Shown here piece by piece: positions 1 to 11,400 of a stretch of DNA of 64,000 bases. The number at the start of each line of letters is the position of its first letter. Position 1 is the stretch's first letter. A program made the translations under genes and the position numbers. The DNA comes from Medakamo hakoo (lineage: Eukaryota; Chlorophyta; Trebouxiophyceae; Coccomyxaceae): assembly GCA_026636295.1 (NCBI GenBank), contig CP089453.1:806001-870000 (forward strand), written 5' to 3'. The notes below the pieces were generated by a model that was not told where the DNA came from, ran no database searches, and saw only the letters and a list, made by a program, of their open reading frames with translations.

Positions 1-123
1 GATGCGGGCCTGGCCGTCACGGGCTTTGTGCGGCTGCAGGTGGGGGAAGGGTTGGAGGCCAAGGGCGGCGGCGACTTTGCTCAGGAAGTGGCGGACACTC
101 TGAAAGCGACGGCGGGCGGGTGA
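1..123 (+). CDS. tsf: Elongation factor Ts, C-terminal end (partial)
   Basis: The first 123 bases read in frame 1 as 40 codons ending in a TGA stop at 121-123. The peptide contains GFVRLQVGEGLEAKGG followed by DFAQEVADTLK. This matches the C-terminus of bacterial/organellar elongation factor Ts, which typically reads as an FVR-x-x-VGEG-x-E-K-K block, a DFA-x-EV helix and the end. EF-Ts regenerates EF-Tu-GTP during organellar translation. In green algae and plants the plastid form can be part of a larger polyprotein with S1 domains; the window is too short to say. The gene starts upstream of the window. Confidence 0.85.
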   Translation, partial: DAGLAVTGFVRLQVGEGLEAKGGGDFAQEVADTLKATAGG

Positions 124-232
124 GGGCGCGCGTGCGTGTGTGTGTGCGTGCGTGTGTGTGACACGGTGCACAAGGGGTGAACGACTCCTGCTTCCCTCCC
201 CTACAAAGCCGAGTGGCACCACCACCCTTCCC

Positions 233-1000
233 TCAGTCGGCCTCCCCGCCGTCGGCTGGCACCGTCACGTCCAGGATGATGGGGGCGTAGGCCGCAATGA
301 ATTCACGCGTGTCGACGCCCAGCTTCAAGTCAACCTCCCCACCGCCGAGCCAGAACAGCCCCGGCTCCAGGTCCGCAATGGCCGACGCCAGGATCACCGG
401 AATGCCGGCCTCGACGCCCACGGGCGTCACAGCGTTGTGCTCGTACCCAGTGATGCGCGCCGAGTCTTCCTCTGACGCCAGGCGCAGGTTGAAGGCTTTG
501 CCCGGAGCGGCGCCCGCCGCGGCGGCGACCAGGCCCTTCCTCAGGGCTTCCGCGTCGAATTTAGCGGTGTACTGGACGATGACCAGGAAGAAACGGGACA
601 ACGCGGCGGCTTGGGTGGGAGGGAGGGCGCCGCGGGCCTCGGCCGAAAACGGGCCCGTCCCATCCCGGCTCCGCGTGTTTTCCAGGGTGAGCGTCTTGCA
701 CAGGTGGGCGGTGGACGGCGCCCGGAGCTGGTCCCGGCGCCAGGCCAGCGGGCGTTCATAGTAATCGGCCGGGACACGGAGGAACGACCGGTTGGTCACA
801 CCGCGAGACGCGAGTTCCGCGTCCAGGCGGGTCTGGACGGCGGACGCGGGCGTGGTCGAGGGTGGGAGGCGCGCCGTCGAAGCCGCGCCGCCGTCCGCCA
901 GGCGCGCTTCCAACGCCGCAATCCGGGCCTCGATCCGGTCCAGGCGGGCCTCAGCCGCACCCTGGTCAGAGATGGACAGCCGTTCGATCAGGTCGGCCAT
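233..1000 (-). CDS. YbaK/EbsC-type aminoacyl-tRNA deacylase domain protein
   Basis: Single-exon gene of 255 residues. I chose the ATG at 1000 because upstream in-frame sequence runs into a poly-A tract coding for lysines. Residues 1-40 form a short helix (ERLSISDQGAAEARLDRIEA), probably a small coiled coil. From about residue 85 a YbaK-like fold follows: CKTLTLENT early, FFLVIVQYTAKFD in the middle, then TGYEHNAVTPVG, IPVILASAIADL and FWLGGGEVDLKLGVD. The GY-x-x-x-x-V-[ST]-P-x-G and PV-[IL]-L blocks are the usual signature of this family, which hydrolyses misacylated tRNA such as Cys-tRNAPro in bacteria. It lies tandem to and downstream of cysteinyl-tRNA synthetase on the same strand. The exact tRNA substrate cannot be read from sequence. 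Confidence 0.8.
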   Translation of the reverse strand: MADLIERLSISDQGAAEARLDRIEARIAALEARLADGGAASTARLPPSTTPASAVQTRLDAELASRGVTNRSFLRVPADYYERPLAWRRDQLRAPSTAHLCKTLTLENTRSRDGTGPFSAEARGALPPTQAAALSRFFLVIVQYTAKFDAEALRKGLVAAAAGAAPGKAFNLRLASEEDSARITGYEHNAVTPVGVEAGIPVILASAIADLEPGLFWLGGGEVDLKLGVDTREFIAAYAPIILDVTVPADGGEAD

Positions 1001-1176
1001 CGGGCGGCGAGAAATGAAAGTCTGAGCGAGGCGCGCCCGTTTTTTTTTTTTTTTTTTTTCGCCGCTCGGCCTGCTCTCCATCAACGCTCCACCAACCGCC
1101 CCTCTCCGTCCGGCAGATGAAAAAGAAAAAGTGATGGCCAAATTCTCATTTGCACGAAACCCTCACCTTCACCCCC
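1001..1176. other. Spacer between CysRS 3' end and YbaK-gene 5' end
   Basis: Holds the presumed promoter and 5' leader of the minus-strand YbaK gene and the 3' end of the CysRS gene. It carries a T run of about 20 bases at 1040-1060 (an A run on the gene strand) close upstream of the start codon. No other feature seen. Confidence 0.5.
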
Positions 1177-3054
1177 TCACTCCTCCTCCAAATCCCGGAC
1201 CGCCGGCCGCCACTCTGTGCCAGCCGGCCCGTCCAAGAGCGCCAGGCCGACGCTCTCAAGTTTCACTCTCTCCGCGTCGGCCGTCGCCCAGTCCTTGGCC
1301 GCCCGGGCGGCGGCACGGGCCGCAATGGCGGCTTCCACGTCGTCAGCCGTCATGCCGGCGCGGACCAGGGCGCGGGCGCGCAGGTCGGCCAGGGCGGCCG
1401 ACACGCCGCCCTCCCCGTCCGCGGGGTCCAGGCCCAGCCAGGCCAGGACGCACCGCAGGCCGCCCACGATGGACGCCAGGTCCGCCAGCCGCCCGGGCGC
1501 TTTCTTGCCCTTCTTCGTGTGGACAAGGTCGTTGGCGGCTTTCAGAGGCGCGGACAGCGCGGCAACAGCCGCGGGCGTGTTGAGGTCGTCGGCCAAGGCG
1601 GCGGCGGCGGCCGCGGCCGCGACCCCGCCCGGCCCGGCGCCCCGCTGCAGGTCCGCCGCCGCCGCCGCGACCGCGTCCTCGCCCTCCGCCCCAGCCGCGG
1701 CCAGCACGCCCTCCGCGTCAGCCAGCGTCTGGTAAATGTAAAACAGTCGCCCCGACGCGGCTTCTAGCGCGGCGGGCGAGTAACCGACGGGCGACCGGTA
1801 GTGGGTGGACACGAGGAACAAGCGGATCGCGGCCGGCGCGTAGCTCCGCGCCGCGTCCCGGATCGTGAAAAAGTTGCCCAGCGATTTGGACATCTTGTCC
1901 CCGCCCGCCGCCGTCACAAAGCCCAGGTGGACCCACCACCGGACAAAGTCGATGCCGCCGGGCATTTCCGCCTTGTCGCACTCGCACGCGGCCGCCTGGC
2001 ACTGGGCGACCTCATTGTCGTGGTGCGGGTGGATGAGGTCCCGGCCGCCCGCGTGGATGTCGACGACGGGCCCACACAAGTCGCGAGCCATGGCGGAGCA
2101 TTCAATGTGCCAGCCCGGGCGGCCGGGGCCCCACGGCGACTCCCAGGTCGGCTCGCCCGGCTTCGCGGCCTTCCACAACACAAAATCAAACGGCGATTTT
2201 TTGGCGGCGTCCACGGCAACGCGCTCGCCCGCCCGGTTGTCCGTCGCAGCGTCCCGGCCGGACAGGCGGCCGTAGCCCGGCAGGGAGGCCACGTCGAACA
2301 TGACGTCGCCGGCCGGCGTGACGTACCCGTGGCCCGCGTCCAGGATGCGCCCGATCATTGCCACCATGGCCGGGACGTACGCGGTCGCGCGCGGCTCCGC
2401 CGACGGCGCCAGGCAGCCGAGGGCTTCCATGTCGGCGTGGAACTCGTCGACCATGCGCTCAGCCAGGCCCGCGGGGTCCGGCGCCGTGCCGGCCGACGCC
2501 GCGTCCGCGGCCGCGCGCGCGATGATTTTGTCGTCCACGTCCGTGAAGTTGCGCACGTAGCCGACGTCATAGCCCGCCGCCGCCAGCACCCGCACCAAAA
2601 TGTCGACAGACACGTACACGCGGGCGTGGCCGACGTGGGACAGGTCGTACACGGTCACGCCGCAGCAGTAGAGGGAGACGGGCGGGCGGGCCGCGCCCGG
2701 TGGCGGCGCGCGCGGCGTGAAGGGCGCCTTGGCCCGCGTCGCCGTGTTGTACAGGGTCAGCGGCGGCAGCGGTGGTCCCGGCCGTGGGTTTGGCAGGGCC
2801 ACCGGCTGCAAGGCCGGCGTGGTCGCGGGCGCGGACGCGGCGGCGGCCGCGGCGGCGGAGAGGTGGCGGGTCGGGGGGTGGTGGTCGTGGCCGCAGCCGA
2901 CGGCCGGCACGGCCACAGGCCGCGCCCGTGTCGCCACGCCGCTCCGGCCCGGCGCCGCCCACATACACCCGCCATGCAGGCGCGGGCTTGTCTGCCTGGT
3001 GGGCACGCTGCTGAGGACGCGCATGGTGTGCCAGGCGGTGCGGGCGGTGCGCAT
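1177..3054 (-). CDS. CARS: Cysteinyl-tRNA synthetase
   Basis: Single-exon class I synthetase of about 625 residues that attaches cysteine to tRNA-Cys. The HIGH motif reads HVGHAR in the usual context CCGVTVYDLSHVGHARVYV, followed by YVRNFTDVDDKII. The zinc site is visible as the early Cys-Cys, then GWHIECSAMARDLCG and HPHHDNEVAQ. The KMSKS loop reads GGDKMSKSLGNFF. The C-terminal anticodon-binding helices are alanine-rich. About 115 residues precede the catalytic core, are rich in Arg, Ala, Ser and Pro, and look like an organellar targeting peptide. The ATG at 3054 is the first in that stretch; the ATG at 3024 is an alternative. Cytosolic, plastid, mitochondrial or dual location is not decided by sequence. 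Confidence 0.95.
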   Translation of the reverse strand: MRTARTAWHTMRVLSSVPTRQTSPRLHGGCMWAAPGRSGVATRARPVAVPAVGCGHDHHPPTRHLSAAAAAAASAPATTPALQPVALPNPRPGPPLPPLTLYNTATRAKAPFTPRAPPPGAARPPVSLYCCGVTVYDLSHVGHARVYVSVDILVRVLAAAGYDVGYVRNFTDVDDKIIARAAADAASAGTAPDPAGLAERMVDEFHADMEALGCLAPSAEPRATAYVPAMVAMIGRILDAGHGYVTPAGDVMFDVASLPGYGRLSGRDAATDNRAGERVAVDAAKKSPFDFVLWKAAKPGEPTWESPWGPGRPGWHIECSAMARDLCGPVVDIHAGGRDLIHPHHDNEVAQCQAAACECDKAEMPGGIDFVRWWVHLGFVTAAGGDKMSKSLGNFFTIRDAARSYAPAAIRLFLVSTHYRSPVGYSPAALEAASGRLFYIYQTLADAEGVLAAAGAEGEDAVAAAAADLQRGAGPGGVAAAAAAAALADDLNTPAAVAALSAPLKAANDLVHTKKGKKAPGRLADLASIVGGLRCVLAWLGLDPADGEGGVSAALADLRARALVRAGMTADDVEAAIAARAAARAAKDWATADAERVKLESVGLALLDGPAGTEWRPAVRDLEEE

Positions 3055-3524
3055 GCGCGGGGAGAGAGGGGAGCGGAGACGGAGCGCAAGTGCGTTGGTG
3101 ACTCCCTCTCTCGTCGTCACGTCACCGTTGCGCAGTGCCTTCACGCTCGGCTCTTGGTGACCTTGGGCGCTCGCAGGCAAGCCAGAGGCCGGGGCCTCCC
3201 GTTAGTAAAGCGGCACTCCAAGGAGGGACGCCAGGACGCGGGGGCTGTGGTGCCACCGCGTTTGTTTTTCTCTTGTGCTGCGTGGCTTGTTTCGTCTCGC
3301 CCGCGCTTCACTATGCGAGCGCGCCCGCTCCTTTCCAGCGCGGCCAAACCCCAGAGTTTGGGGACAATCGCACCACATCCAACCAAGTCCTACAGTAGTG
3401 CGTGCTCGTGCTGTGCCCAGCAGTCTACGCAGCCGCCCTAGACAAGTGGCCAGTCTCCTGGCGCCCACTCCCCATTTTTCGTTCGTTCCCCGCATCGGCC
3501 GCCGTCGCAAGCAAACACCCCACG
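3055..3524. promoter_or_regulatory. Divergent intergenic region, CysRS (-) / WDR12 (+)
   Basis: 470 bp between two divergent start codons, so it must contain both promoters. It is less GC-rich than the flanking genes. I see no convincing TATA box and no RNA gene or repeat. Confidence 0.6.
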
Positions 3525-5143
3525 ATGGACGCCGTCGCCCAGGTCACCGTTCGGTTTGTCACCAAGCTGCCGGCACAGTACAGGGTGTCAGGTGACCCGG
3601 TGGTGAGTTGCAGAAGTGGGGGGATGCGAGACGGCGGTGGCGGAGCGAAGGCGTGGATGGCGACGACGGCTCTCTCTACTCTCCTCCCGACGCGCGCGGC
3701 GGCCCTGACACATCCCAACCCCCCTCTCCCGTCCCTCTCTCTCATATGCGACAACAGGCCATCCCCACCAACCTGGCCCGGTACGGCCTCTCCCAAGTCG
3801 TCAACCACTTGCTAGGCTCCGAGTCCGAGCCGACGCCCTTCGATTTCCTGGTCAACGGCACGCTCGTCCGCGGGCCGCTCGACGCGACGCTGCGCGCGCT
3901 GCGGGCGTCGGCCGAAGCGCTCGTCGAGCTTGAATACGTCCTCGCCGTCGCGCCGCCGTCCCCGTCCGACGCCCAACCGCGGTTGACGGGCGCGTGGGTG
4001 ACAGCCCTAGACGGCCGCCTGGGCGCCCAGGGTGCCGTCGTCTCCGGCGGCGCGGACGGGCGGGTGTTGGTGTGGGCCGGCGAGCCGGGCGGCCCGCTGG
4101 CGACCAGCCCCACCACCGCCGCCGCCTCGCACGCGGGCGGCGTGGACGCGGTGGCGACGGTCGTGCATGCGGGCGGTGGACCGTCAGGCCTGCTGCTGTC
4201 GGCTGGCAAGGATGGGCGGGTGGTCCTGTCGCTGGAACCCCGCCTGGCGCGGGCGGCGGAGCGCGCACGCGGCCGTGGTGCCAAGGCCGCGGCCGCGGCC
4301 GCGGCCTCCCCCGACACGCCGGGCGTCGGACTCGTGCTCACCCGCTTCGTGGGCGCCGCCGCCGCCGTCGCCTGCCTGGCCGTGTCGCCCGCGTCTGACC
4401 GTTTCGTGTCCGCCGGCTGGGATGGCGTCGTCCGTCTGTGGCGGTGCGACGCCAGCGCGGCCACGGACGCGGTCGCGGCGGCGGCCGACGCGCCCGCACC
4501 CAAAAAAGTGCGCACCAGCGGCGCCGGCGCCGCCAACGGCGCGGGCGCCGGCACGGCCACGGAAGAAGAAGCCCGCCCCGTGCTGGAGCTGGACGGCCAC
4601 ACCCAGGCCGTCTCGTCCGCGGCCTGGGGCGCAGGGGACTCGGTCGTGACGGGGTCGTGGGACCACTCGCTGCGGCGGTGGGACGCGGAGGCCGGGCGGC
4701 CGACGTCGACCCTGCACACGGGCGGCGCGGTGTTTTGCGTCGCCGTCCCGCCCGGGCCGGCCGGTGCCTCCCTGGCCGCGTTCGGTGGGGCGGGCGGCGG
4801 TGTCCGCCTGTGGGACGAGCGCGTGTCGACCAGCGCCGCCGCCCCCCTCCGCGCCCTGGCCTCCCATGCCGGCTGGGTCGCCGCGGCCGCGTGGCACCCG
4901 ACGGACGCCCACCTGTTCGCGACGGGCGGCCACGACGGGACGGTCAAGCTGTGGGACGTGCGTGCGGGCGGTGGGTCTGGCGATGACGACGCCCTCCCCG
5001 CCCCAGCCCTGCACACGCTGGCCGGAGCGGCGGACGGGGGGGCCGGCGGCAAGGTGCTGAGCGTCGCCTGGGCGGGCCCTGGGCGCCTGGTCGCGGGCGG
5101 GGAGGAGGGCCGGGTGCGGGCCTGGGAGGTCGGCGTTGTGTAG
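3525..5143 (+). CDS. WDR12: WDR12/Ytm1 ribosome biogenesis WD-repeat protein
   Basis: Two exons, 3525-3602 and 3758-5143, joined in phase 0 (GACCCGGTG then GCCATCCCC), give 487 residues. The N-terminal NLE/ubiquitin-like domain (residues 5-90) reads VRFVTKLPAQYRV, then LARYGLSQVVNHLLG and PFDFLVNG, diagnostic of WDR12/Ytm1 rather than of the related Rsa4/NLE1. Glu79, in RASAEALVELEY, aligns by eye with Ytm1 Glu80, the residue known to contact the midasin MIDAS metal. The rest is a WD40 propeller with blade ends VLVWAG, VRLWRC, LRRWDA, VRLWDE, VKLWDV and VRAWEV and an alanine-rich insertion near residues 300-340. WDR12 works in the PeBoW complex of pre-60S maturation in the nucleolus. The next gene downstream on the same strand is its remodeller, MDN1. 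Confidence 0.93.
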
Positions 5144-5487
5144 AGAGAATTGGGCTGTGTGTTGGGGACGCCTCGGGTGGTTCTGGCCTGCTGGTGGCTG
5201 GGCGTGGTGCGTGGCGCCCCGGTCCGTGACCGTTGGGGTGGCGGAGGGGCGGCAGAGTGAGGGTCAGCCTCACCGCATCAAGCGCCAAAAAAAAACACGC
5301 TCTCTTTCATTCAGCGAAAGAATTCTTTCGCAGCAGCGCCCGCAGGGCTCTGAGCACCGGCCTCTCTCTCCCACGTACACACGCCTCAGGCGCGCACACA
5401 CACCTAGAGGCCACACCCGCGCGCACAGAACCCCCCGCCACCGCTCACCTCTCCCCAAAACACAGGGCACACACTCGCGAAGAGCGC
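5144..5487. promoter_or_regulatory. WDR12-MDN1 spacer
   Basis: 344 bp between the WDR12 stop and the MDN1 start. It should hold the WDR12 polyadenylation site and the MDN1 promoter and leader. A short A run (5287-5295) and a CACA-rich leader just before the ATG are visible; no other feature. Confidence 0.5.
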
Positions 5488-8400
5488 ATGCAAGTCGACC
5501 GAGCCGCCGGCGCGTGGGCGGCCGGCCTGCGCTCACTGGCGGCCCGCCTGCCCCGGCTGGGTGCGGATCCTGAGGTGGCAGCCATTCTGACCTGCACGGT
5601 AAGGGTGGGGAGGAGTGGGAGGTGGGCCGAGGAGTGGCGGCGGCGGGGCGGCGGCTCAGAATTCGTTGCGGCCGCCGGCGCTGCAACCTAGCCGCGCGAC
5701 GGTCGCGCCTGGAGAGGGGACGGTACGGCATTCACCGCTTCCACACCCACGACACACAAAAAAACACAGGACCCCACGTCAGCCGAAGCCCGCGCACGTG
5801 TGTACGCGGCCCGTTGCGCCGTCGTCCCGGACCTGGCGGTCCACGTGGCGGCAGCGTGGCGGCCTGTCGCTGCCGCGCTCGCGGCGGGCCTCGCGGCGCG
5901 CCCGCCGCCAGGCGCGGGCGGCGCGGACGTGGCCGCCGCCCTCGCCCGCATCGTCGAAGTCTGCCCGCATGTGCACAGGTAAGAGAGGGGCGTGAGAGGG
6001 GGGATGCGTGCGCCGCTGCGCCCATTTTTCCGCCGTGCACCTCACCCTCCTCCTGTCCATCCCTCCACCCTCATCCCAGCCTGGTCGCCGACCACTTTCT
6101 GCACGCCTCGCCCGCCGTCGCCGTCGTCCTGGCCGGCGGGGATGGCGGCGCCTCCACCTCCGCTCCCGCGACCACCCCGACCACCACAACCTTGCCCGCG
6201 GCGGAGCGGGCGCGGACCGCGCTGCGCGCGCTGCGTTCCTGCCCGGGCTTGGCTGGGCGGTGGGACGCGTCTCCGCTCGCGGCCCTCCTCACGCACGCCG
6301 ACCCGGACGCCCGGTGGGCGGCCGTCGAAGTCATGGCGACGGCGCTAGACTTGGATGACGGCGCGCACGCGGCGCTGCGGGATGCGGCGTTCCCCGGGCC
6401 GGACGGCGCGACCGCCGCGCTGGCCGCCGAGCTCGCGTGGGCTGAAGCCGTCTCGGCTGCGACCGCTGCCCGGGCCCTGGCCTGGACGAGCATGGCGCCC
6501 GGTGGTGGTGAATGTGCGACCGACGCAGCACCCCAGGAAGCCCCGCCGCCCGGCTTTGTGGACGTGGCGGGCGTGTGGCTGCGCCGCGTCGACGGCGGGC
6601 CGGCCGCGTCCACCTCCTCTCCCGCCGCCGCGCCGCCCGCCTCGCCGCCGTCGCCGCCGCCGCTCGTCCTGACGGCCACCGCCCGCCGTGCGTTGCGCTC
6701 CGCGGCCTTGGCGCTGTCTGACAACCGCCCCCTCCTCATCGAAGGCCCGCCCGGATGCGGCAAGTCCGCCCTCGTCGCGCACCTCGCGTCTCTCCTGGGC
6801 GCGTCGGCCCGCGCCGTCACGCTCCACGCGGGCGACCAGGCCGACGCGCGCGCCCTGTTGGGCAGCTACGTGGCCGCGGGCGCGCCCGGCGAGTTCGCCT
6901 GGGCGCCCGGCCCGCTGGCCCTGGCCGCCGCGGGCGGGCGGTGGCTCGTGCTGGAAGGTGCGGAGGGCGCGCCGCCGGACGTGCTGGCCGCGCTCGGCCC
7001 CCTCTTGGACGGCGGGCCGCTGCCCGTGCCCGCCCGGGCCGCGTCCATCTCGCCCTCGCCTGGTTTCCAGATCATCGCGACGGTTGCGACGGGCGGGCGG
7101 CGCGGCGGCGGGTCTCGGAGCGGGTCTGCCCTTGAATCCGGCGCCTGGGCGCGCGTGCGGCTCGACCCGCCCTCGCCCGCCGACGCGGCGCGCGTGGTGG
7201 CGGCCCGTTTACCGGCACCCGCCGCGGCGGCCCTGGCCGTTGGCGGCCTGGAATGCCTGGCCATTGCGAGAGCTGCGGCCGGGCTGGACGAGGATGCAGG
7301 CACGCCTGCTTCGGCGTCTGCCGCCCTGTCCGCCGCCGGCTTGCCGCCCGGCTCGGCCCGTTCCGGGCGTCACTACTCGCTCCGGGACGCGGTGCGGTGG
7401 GCGACCCGCCTGGCTCCCGCCGCAGAGGCGGCTGGGCCCAGCGTGGGGACCAACCCGGACGCGGGCGCGGGCGCGGCCTGGCTACAAGGCGGTGGTGGCG
7501 GTGCCGCTGCAGCCGCTGCCACCCGCGCCGCCATCCCCACGCTGCCCGCCTCGTTGCGGGAAGCCGCCGCGGCCGAAGCCATCGACGCCTTTGCCGGCGC
7601 GCTGCCCGATCCAGCCAAGCGGTCTTCTTTAGCGACGGCTTTAGCGGCCGTGTGGGCGCTGCCGCCGGCCTGGGCGACCGCGCGTGTGAGCGAAGACCGG
7701 CCGTCCATTGAAGTCAGCGACGCGGTCGTCCGCGTCGGCCGGGCGTCTTTGCCCGTCGCGGCCCGCAGCCCGGCCGCCCTGCGCGCGGCCCGGGCGGCGG
7801 CTGCCCGCGCCTCTGGCGGCGGCTCCGCTTTCGCGCGGACGGGCACGGCGTGCCGGTCGCTCGAAGCGCTGGCGTCCGCCCTCGCGGCGGGCGACCCGGT
7901 CCTCCTTGTCGGCGAGACGGGCGTCGGCAAAACCACGCTCGTCCAGTGGCTGGCCGCCCAGGCGGGCGCGCGCTTGGAAGTCGTCAACCTGTCGGCCTCG
8001 TCCGATGCGGCCGACCTGTTGGGCGGCTTCCGCCCCGCCGACGCGGCGGCCGCGGCTGCGCCGTTGCTGGGAGAACTGACCGACCTGGTGGGGCGCACGT
8101 GGGTCCACGGCCGCAACGACGCGTTTTTGAGCGCGGCCGCCACAGCTGCGGAGCGTGGCAAGTGGCCTCAGGTCGTCGCAGCAGTGCGGGCCGCCCTGAA
8201 AAAGGTACGGAGTGTTTGGGTTTTTTTTTTGGACGAAACAAACAGGCGAATGACAGACAAAAAACCATCCCTGTGCGGTTTCCCCCGCGTTGATGAGTGT
8301 TTTCATTTCCAAATTTTTAGACTACAATTCTCGGACGCCATGTTTTCATGTGTGCTGCCTGAGACTAGACACCGCCGTGCGACCGCGTGGACTCACCCTT

Positions 8401-11400
8401 GGTTTCCCCGAAAAAAAAACAGGTCGCGCCCGCACTGGAAGACCCCGACACCGCCGCGCCACCACCGCCCACCACCACCACCCCACGCAAGCGGGTCAAG
8501 CCGCTCTCCCCCGACCTCCGCTCGGCCTGGCTACGCTTGGGCCGGGCGGCCGACGCGGCGGACCGTGCCCTTGCTGCCGCGGGCGGTGGCGGCGGCGGTT
8601 CCGCCGGCCTGGCGTTTGCCTTTGCGGAGGGTGCGCTCGTCCAAGCCCTGCGCCACGGGTGGTGGCTGCTGCTGGACGAAGCCAACCTTGCTCCCGCCGA
8701 CGTCCTGGAACGGGTGGCCGGGCTGTTGGATGGACCGGACGGCTCCGTCCTACTAGCCGAACGCGGGGACGCCGCCCCCGTCCCGCGCCACCCGGGCTTC
8801 CGGCTGATTTGTGCGATGAACCCGGCGACCGACGCGGGGAAAAAAGACATGCCGCCGTCTTTACGCGACCGTTTCGCCGAGCTGTGGGTGGGCGAGCCGC
8901 CGCCGCAGTCGGCGGACATGCGTGCGCTGGTCGGGGCGTACCTGGGTGGTGGCGGCGAAACCGCGCCGGCGACGGGCGCCCTGGCAGACGCCGTGTGCTC
9001 GTTTTATGCGGCCGCCCGGGCTCTTGCCGCGTCTGGTGGCGCGGTCGACGGCGGCGGCACGCCACCCGCCTACACCTTGCGCACGCTGTGCCGGGCTTTG
9101 GGTTACGCCGCAACTGCATCAGCCGCAGGCGCAGTCCCGTTGCCGGTCGCCCTGCGCGACGGCGTCGCCGCCTGCTTCGAAGCGCCGCTCGCGCCGCGCG
9201 GCGCGGCCGCGCTGCGCGCGTTGGCAGAGGCCCACCTCCCGCCCCTGCCGGCGGGCGGTGGTGGGGCCGCCCGCGGGGCCGCCCAGCCCCGGCACGGCGG
9301 CCACCACGTCCGTGTGGGCGACTACTGGCTGCCGGCGGGGCCGGAACACGACGCGGGCGCCGGGCTGCTGCCCGGCGGCGGCGGCGGCGGGCCGTCGTCC
9401 ACGCGCCAGCCCCCGCCGTTTGTTGTCACGCCGTCCGTCGGCCGCTCGCTCAACGCCCTGGCCCGCGCCGCGGCCATGCGGCGCTACCCCATCCTGCTCC
9501 AAGGCCCGACGTCGGCCGGCAAAACCAGCCTGGTCACGCACCTGGCCTCCCTGACCGGCCACCCGTGCGTCCGCATCAACAACCACGACCAGACCGACCT
9601 GAGCGACTACCTCGGGACGTACCGGTCCGGCCCGACCGGCCGCCTGGAGTTTTGTGAGGGGCCCCTGCTCACCGCGGCCCGGTCCGGCGCCTGGGTGCTG
9701 CTGGACGAGCTCAACCTGGCGCCCTCGGACGTCCTGGAAGCCCTCAACCGGCTGCTCGACGGCAACCGGGAGCTGTACGTCCCCGAACTCCGGGCCAGCG
9801 TCCGCCCCGCCCCCGGCTTCATGCTCTTTGCGACGCAGAACCCGGCGGGCGGGTACGGCGGGCGCAAGCCCCTGTCGCGCGCCCTGCGCTCCCGTTTCTT
9901 GGAGCTGGACGTGGGAGACCTGCCGGACGATGAGCTGGCCACCGTCGTCGCCACCCGGTGCGCCGTGCCGCCGTCGCACGCGGGCCGCCTGGTCGGCGCG
10001 CTGCGTGCGCTCGAGCGCGCGCGCGGCGGCGCGGCCGCGGGCGCCGACGTCTTCTCGGGCCGGCGCGCCCTGGTCACGCCGCGTGACCTGTTCCGGTGGG
10101 CGGAGCGGCACGCGCCCACGTACGGCGACCTGGCGACGGCCGGGTACATGCTGCTGGCCGAACGCTTGCGTGAGGCCGGCGAGCGCGCGGTCGTCGCGGG
10201 CGTCCTGGAAAAGGTGTTGAAAGCCGCGCCCGCGCCCGGGCCGGCCTACGCGGCGGCGGCCGCGGACGCGTCGGCCCGCCTGGAGGCCTTGCTCGCCCAA
10301 GACGACGCGTCCGGCTCCACAACCCTGGCCGCCCTGCGCGGCCTGGCGTGGACGCCGTCCCTGCGCCGGGTGGCGGCTCTGACGCTCGCCGCGCTCGCCG
10401 CGGCCGAGCCCGTGCTCCTCGTCGGCGACACGGGTTCGGGCAAGACCACGGCCGCCCAGCTGGCGGCCGCCCTGCGTGGCCGGGAGCTGATTGCCATCAA
10501 CTGTTCCCGCCACACGGAGGCTGCTGATTTCGTGGGCGGCTTCCGGCCTGTGCGGTGCGTTTTTTCTTGTGTGGGTTTGGGGAGGGATCCAACAGATGTT
10601 CCGGCGCTCGAAAAACTATCCACCTCCCGCTTTTTTTTTCATTCCTGTGCGGGTGTGCGGCTGATTGGCGCCGCAGACTGAACCAACCAGACCAAGTTTA
10701 TCAGCCTCTGGCCCGCTAAGGTTACCCCAGGGGCCACGGGGTTAAATCCTTCGGCCACATGTTTTGATCGGTGTCGTTCTCCTCTCACGCGCCACCTCCC
10801 CCCCCTCAACCTCAACCTCCCCAGGGACCGCGCCAAGGCCGCGGCGTCCGCCGCCGAGGCGTCCGCCCGCGTCGCGGCCTCGCCGCTGTTCGCCCAGTTA
10901 GGTTTGACGCCTGTCCAGTTGGATGCGGACGCGGCGTCGGGCGGTCCAGCCGCGGCTGCGGCGGCGGCCGCTGCCGCCGCCGCCACCAACCTGGCCGCGC
11001 TCCAGGCCGGACTCGCGTCGGCGGCCACGCAGCGCCCGCCCGGCGCGGACGCCGCCCTGGCCGACGCAGCCGCTGCCTGCACCGCCGCTTCGACTGCCGC
11101 CTCCTCCGCGTCCGCGCCATTTGAGTGGGCGGACGGCCCGCTCGTCGTCGCCATGCGGACGGGCGCGGTGCTGCTCGTCGACGAGGTCAACCTGGCCGAC
11201 GACGCGGTCCTCGAACGCCTCAACTCCGTCCTGGAGCCGGGGCGGTCCCTCACCCTCGCCGAAAAGGGCGGTGCGACGGCAGGGGAGCTGGCGGCGGCGG
11301 ATGGTGGGCCGTCCGTCTCGGGCGCCGAGCTCGTCGTCGCGCACCCGGAGTTTCGGGTGATTGCCACGATGAACCCGGGCGGCGACTATGGCAAGCGCGA

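Noticed and set aside
10555-10824. MDN1 introns 4 and 5 as copies of an introner element
   Set aside because: Both start GTGCGTTTTTT and are of similar length, but the bodies do not align by eye; only the donor and T run are shared.
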